Assembly (NCBI GenBank): GCA_009801085.1 | Contig: VNWV01000025.1 | Span: 62,001 to 126,000 of the forward strand | Length of the DNA: 64,000 nucleotides | Reading direction: 5' to 3' | Source: Lasiodiplodia sp. COLG20 | Taxonomy: Eukaryota; Ascomycota; Dothideomycetes; Botryosphaeriales; Botryosphaeriaceae | In this document: positions 60,218 through 64,000 of the stretch, piece after piece | Layout of the letters: every line of letters begins with the position of its first letter | How positions within the stretch are numbered: position 1 is the first letter of the stretch | Translations under genes and position numbers: made by a program | Notes under the pieces: model-generated | Seen by the model: the letters and a program-made list of their open reading frames with translations, nothing else | The model's database searches: none | Told to the model about the DNA's origin: nothing

Positions 60218-60257
60218 TGTCTCACTCTCTGCCTCTCTCTCTGTCTCTCTCTCTTCT
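60218..60257. repeat. CT-rich tract
   Basis: A nearly pure CT run of about 40 bp. CT-rich tracts often precede transcription starts in filamentous fungi, but no start is shown here. Confidence 0.75.
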
Positions 60258-60290
60258 TCCCGCTGCAATATGTAGATTGAATTAATGGGA

Positions 60291-60306
60291 AAAAAAAAAA
60301 AAAAAA
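60291..60306. repeat. Poly-A run
   Basis: Sixteen consecutive A. It could be a chance tract; I see no flanking duplication that would mark a retrotransposed copy. Confidence 0.85.
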
Positions 60307-63300
60307 GACCAAGCACGGGCGTTTCTGGGCTTGCTGTCCAACTGCCCAATCATTCGTAATAACGCCCCCTGGTCTGTCCTTGATTTTTTTTTTCTCTGCT
60401 TACCCGGCCTTCTGCCTACTTACTCTTTTCTTTTTAACCCTTTCATCCTTTCATCTATATCGGCACGATTAGCTTAAGTGATCGACCCTAAAGGCCGCAA
60501 GGCCCCCATGTCGATATCTCTCGATCTACCCGCAGGATTGCCCAGGAAGGGGAGGGGGGCGCGCGGGAAGGGTCAGCCCCCAGCGACGCGTTGAGTCGGA
60601 AAAAGTCGATAGCGTCCGGTCTCCGTGCCGAGGCACACAGCAGCAAGCAAGGCCATGAAGTGGAGTGCTGCGTCATCACGTTGCGTAAGTCAGTCATCGT
60701 CTCGTTGTTCGTTTTGTTGTTCGAGACGACGACGTCGTTGTCAAAGACCAGCTTCGACTGCAGCTGCGCGCTGCGCCTCCCCAAATTCCCCACCACCGTG
60801 CATACGCCTTGGTCTCTTCAGGCTGTGCAGCAGCCAGCGCTGCAGCCAGGCAGGGAGGGGCAGAAGAGAGAAGGCAGGCAAATATTTCAGCCGGAGCGGC
60901 GCCTCTGGTCTGGACCGCTCCCTGCACCCCCCGCCGCAGCGCAGATGGTAGGGGGAACGAAAGGGCAGTTAGTTGGATATCGTGTGTAGCAGCTTCAGCC
61001 TCTCTCCGCCTGCCGCGTCAGTCAGCCAGCCACACTCGCGCTTGGGCAGTAGGTAGATGGTGGTTCTTGGTAAGGTCCGGTCGACGCAGGTAAGATATAT
61101 GCCGGATATTTTTCCGCTTTCTCGCTGGAGCGGCGGGGCATTCCCTGGGCGGTCAGTAGTTAATGTGGCGAACCTCGTGTTGATGAGATGAAAAAGCAAG
61201 GCGTAGAAGGCAGGGGAAAGCAACGAAAAGAACAAAAGAAAAAAAAAGCGCCACTAAAATCGGGGGAGTTGCTTCCTAGCGTAGCCGAGCCGGTGGTTAC
61301 TCCGCGGGAAAAAACGCCTCGTCCTCCACATCAGGGACCCTGTATGCAACTTCACTGCATGCAGTTCGTTGTGATACTGTGAGTTCAGAGTCAAGTATTG
61401 AGGGGCAGCGGGGTATGTTGCCTGTCTTTGTCTGAATGTCTGCATGCACTCCGGCGTTAGAGAGCTCGAGAAAGGCAAAGATGTGAGTTTGGCGTGATCT
61501 CAAGTCATCAGACCGCCTGTTATCATGAAATTGGCATGGGGCCGCGTCTCGCGTGTTTTGCTTATTGGCATTCCTCAATTCTCCACTTTCGTTCTCTGCA
61601 GAATGCCCTCATCAGGCTGCGAAATTGCCGATGTAGCCCTAAGGATTTGACCGCCATTGTGGTGTCCCCGTATCTGTGGCCACTGAGCCGCCCGCTTCGC
61701 GATCCGTCCGAAGCAGTGCCGGGCCGAGGCCTGACGTGCCGCTGACGCCTGGCTGTCGTCGTACGTAGCCGGTCTCGGGGTCCGGGCCATCCGTGAATCG
61801 AATTATCATGCAGACAGCCGATGGCGGGGATGGTACATGATCGGGCACTCAAAAAGTTTGGTACCGACGTACATGCGTACGGGCAGTCGGCGTTCTGCCT
61901 CAACACGAGTAAAATAATCCTGCCGCTGTATGCAAAGCTTGCAGGGCGGAGAGCGAGAAGAAGTAATGCGGGGGCGGAGATGGTGCTTTGGAGAGGATTG
62001 CCAGCCGGAAGCGGCTGTTCTCCCGCCAGTGTCGCAGGAGCCGCGCGGGGGTGGTTATGGACCGGTCAGCTTGCATTGCGTGCGCACACGCGCGACACTC
62101 GTCGTCCGGTCTGCTTGCCCTCGCCTTCACCCTCTGGTTTATTGCATCGAGCTTCGCTGTTCTTGGCTTGCTGCAGATCTTCCAGCGACGCCATCGCTGC
62201 GTCAAATGCTGTCTGTCGTGTAACGTCGCACAGCGCAAGCGACCAAGATTGTCGCCGTGGGCAGGTGGAGAGGCGCGGGATAAGCGCGGCTGTCGTCATA
62301 GCGGAACTGACATTTGGCGCAAGCGCAACAGCCGCAGCGGCACAACATGCACGACGGCGCTTGTGTCTGCAACCGCGGGCATGGGCGTGGAGGAGTACCG
62401 TGTTACAAGTCGCGTAGGTAGAGGGCTAGAGAAGCCCTTTCCGCACGCGGGCGGAGCGGAAGGGCTAATAACAGCGAGATCTGGTCCATGGGACGGCTCG
62501 CCGTTGTTGGTGTGCGGGTGCTGGAGGCCTGATGAATGGCTTCCTGGCGGGAGCGGAGTGCCGATGTGATGTGGTTCGCCAGACACTCGGTCAACAGCGC
62601 CTGTTTCGGTGTTAGCTCTGGGCTTTGCCCGGTCCGTGGCTTAGCCGTTGAAGAAAGCAGGGCCGAATCTTGTCCAGAGTTTCGGCAGTTCTACTATCAC
62701 GGCTGATCAAATTTCTTAGAAACTCGGAGTCGAGCGACTACAATGGGGCAGTTCTCGGTGCTTGACCAAGTCCAGCGTTGGGTTGGGCACGATGGCCCAA
62801 GTTGGGCTCAGGATCGCTCGTTTAAGTGCCATGCCTAGCCCAGCCGCTACATACTTCTAGTGGTGCTCGAAAAGAGCTTCCACGAGAGAATAGTGCGTGA
62901 CAGTACCGTGGATATGCGCATGGCCGTGCAGGCGGAGCGTTCCCCGGAGAGAGGGCTAGACAGGACATTTCGACGTGGCGAGGGTCTGAAGTGCATGTCA
63001 ATAACGGCGAATGAGCTGGGCTTACTGCCAGGCAAAATCATCAGACAGCTCAGACAGCGGGAATTCTGAAGGCCACGCATATCCTGGACGATTCATTTGC
63101 CCTTCTACGCGCCCAAATTTCCCGGGGCGTTTCTTGGGCGGTGGTGGGGGGTGGATCTAGATCTTGTATACGTTGGCCGATGGGAGTCTGCATAGACCCA
63201 TGCATGTTATTCCATTCGACGCTCCAAGGCCTAGATTCTTGTAAGCACTGTGCGTCGGCTATTGTCGAAGTTGGGAAGGTGTCAGATACGAGCTTCGATG

Positions 63301-64000
63301 CTGGTGTGAAGAATCTCGGGTGTCATCTCTGGTTCCCGCGGAATGTTTCCTTACCTAGAAAGCATTGTTGATCAGCGATCTACGACCTCACATAGGAGTT
63401 TCTTTCCTCCCTGCTACGGGGAACAGCGGATAGATGTTCCGCGTACATCAGACCCACAGATGCCAGGTTAGCTCCCTGCATACGCGGATGTGCCCGCAAT
63501 CGAATAACCAAGGATTCAAGAAATCAAATACTCAGGTGGGTCTTTGGTGCGCCGTAATTTAATTTGTGGAAGCGGCTCATCGCGATTCTGCTGGGAGGAC
63601 GGTTAGTTTAGCACCATAACCGTTGAGGAACAATAGCGGCGTTGGTCGAGACGTACGTTCACGACAACCATGTCCACAAGTTCACCCCGACGAGCTTTAT
63701 CCCACCCAGTCGCGTTGTAGAACTGAGAAAGCAAACTGGCAGATATATCGTGGCGCAAGAGGATTGGGACAAGCAGCCTCAAATCGTGGTAGTGGACGCT
63801 GATGTGGCTGGCTGTTCAAGGGGCACAGAAATCGATGAAGAGAATGTGGACCTGACCGTCCTCACGCAATCAGTTATCCGTATTGGAAACGACGAGGGAA
63901 CTCCAACCTAAGTCTGGTTTGTGTTCATCTCCACAAGAAACATTCGGCACTTCTTCAGCAGGCGACGATGCCCGCCAGCTAGTGCTGGGGGGTTTGCTTC

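Larger units (their letters stand above)
52754..64000. other. Gene-poor region, 11.2 kb, with no supportable gene
   Basis: I found no domain-bearing frame, tRNA or transposon end. Most open frames are under 130 codons and are mirrored on the other strand. The longest are 204 codons (53915-54529, minus), 205 codons (57076-57693, plus) and 198 codons (61821-62417, plus), all low-complexity or Arg/Pro/Ser-rich. The sequence has many pyrimidine-rich tracts (about 57280-57700, 58240-58290 and 60215-60260) and small simple repeats. Fungal developmental regulators often have very long upstream regions and leaders, so this may be the flank of a gene beyond the right edge. That is inference. Confidence 0.55.

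Noticed and set aside
60270..60310. Poly-A run as the tail of a retrotransposed element
   Set aside because: No flanking target-site duplication and no coding trace upstream.
1..64000. CRISPR arrays, rRNA genes, insertion sequences
   Set aside because: None seen; the spliced genes show that this is nuclear eukaryotic DNA.

Overview
The window is nuclear DNA from a filamentous ascomycete (Pezizomycotina). Genes are split by many short introns (about 50-120 bp, GT..AG). Gene density is roughly one per 3 kb over the first 46 kb, and the families are typically fungal: SMP3, PGS1, HET, NLR-like and ABCC genes. A Dothideomycete is my best guess, but nothing here proves the class. All gene models were spliced by eye: reading phase closes across every intron I list, but none is confirmed by transcripts.

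Layout. 1-4.1 kb: the start of an MFS transporter (cut by the window edge) and a complete cytochrome P450, both on the minus strand; this may be the end of a metabolic cluster. 5-26 kb: a housekeeping block. It holds LTV1 and LSG1 (40S and 60S biogenesis, divergent), an acyl-CoA dehydrogenase, the GPI mannosyltransferase SMP3, SKP1, the divergent mitochondrial pair PGS1 and NDUFA12, and a 1,717-residue ABCC transporter. 29.4-40.5 kb: an accessory, immune-like block. An ankyrin-S8 (subtilisin-like) protease gene lies divergent from a conserved gene of unknown function, and is followed by a 1,710-residue NLR-like protein. That protein has a hydrolase-like N-terminus without its serine, a NACHT-like core without a P-loop, about 18-20 ankyrin repeats and a C-terminal ZZ zinc finger. 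41-46.6 kb: housekeeping again, with an HD-domain protein, a PlsC-type acyltransferase and a mitochondrial-type NAD kinase. 50-52.8 kb: a UBA-HET gene broken by a CAA-to-TAA nonsense change in a RIP-type context and by frame breaks, in AT-richer DNA. 52.8-64 kb: more than 11 kb with no convincing gene, many short simple repeats and pyrimidine-rich runs.

How it fits together. The most interesting region is 29-53 kb. A protease, an unknown partner candidate, a multi-sensor NLR-like protein and a dead HET-domain gene occur within 24 kb. Fungal allorecognition and regulated-cell-death loci combine the same kinds of parts (NLRs, HET domains, and protease/executioner pairs such as het-Q2/het-Q1 of Podospora). 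That this locus works as such a system is inference. The housekeeping genes show three divergent pairs with related functions or compartments (LTV1/LSG1, PGS1/NDUFA12, acyltransferase/NAD kinase), which suggests shared promoters.
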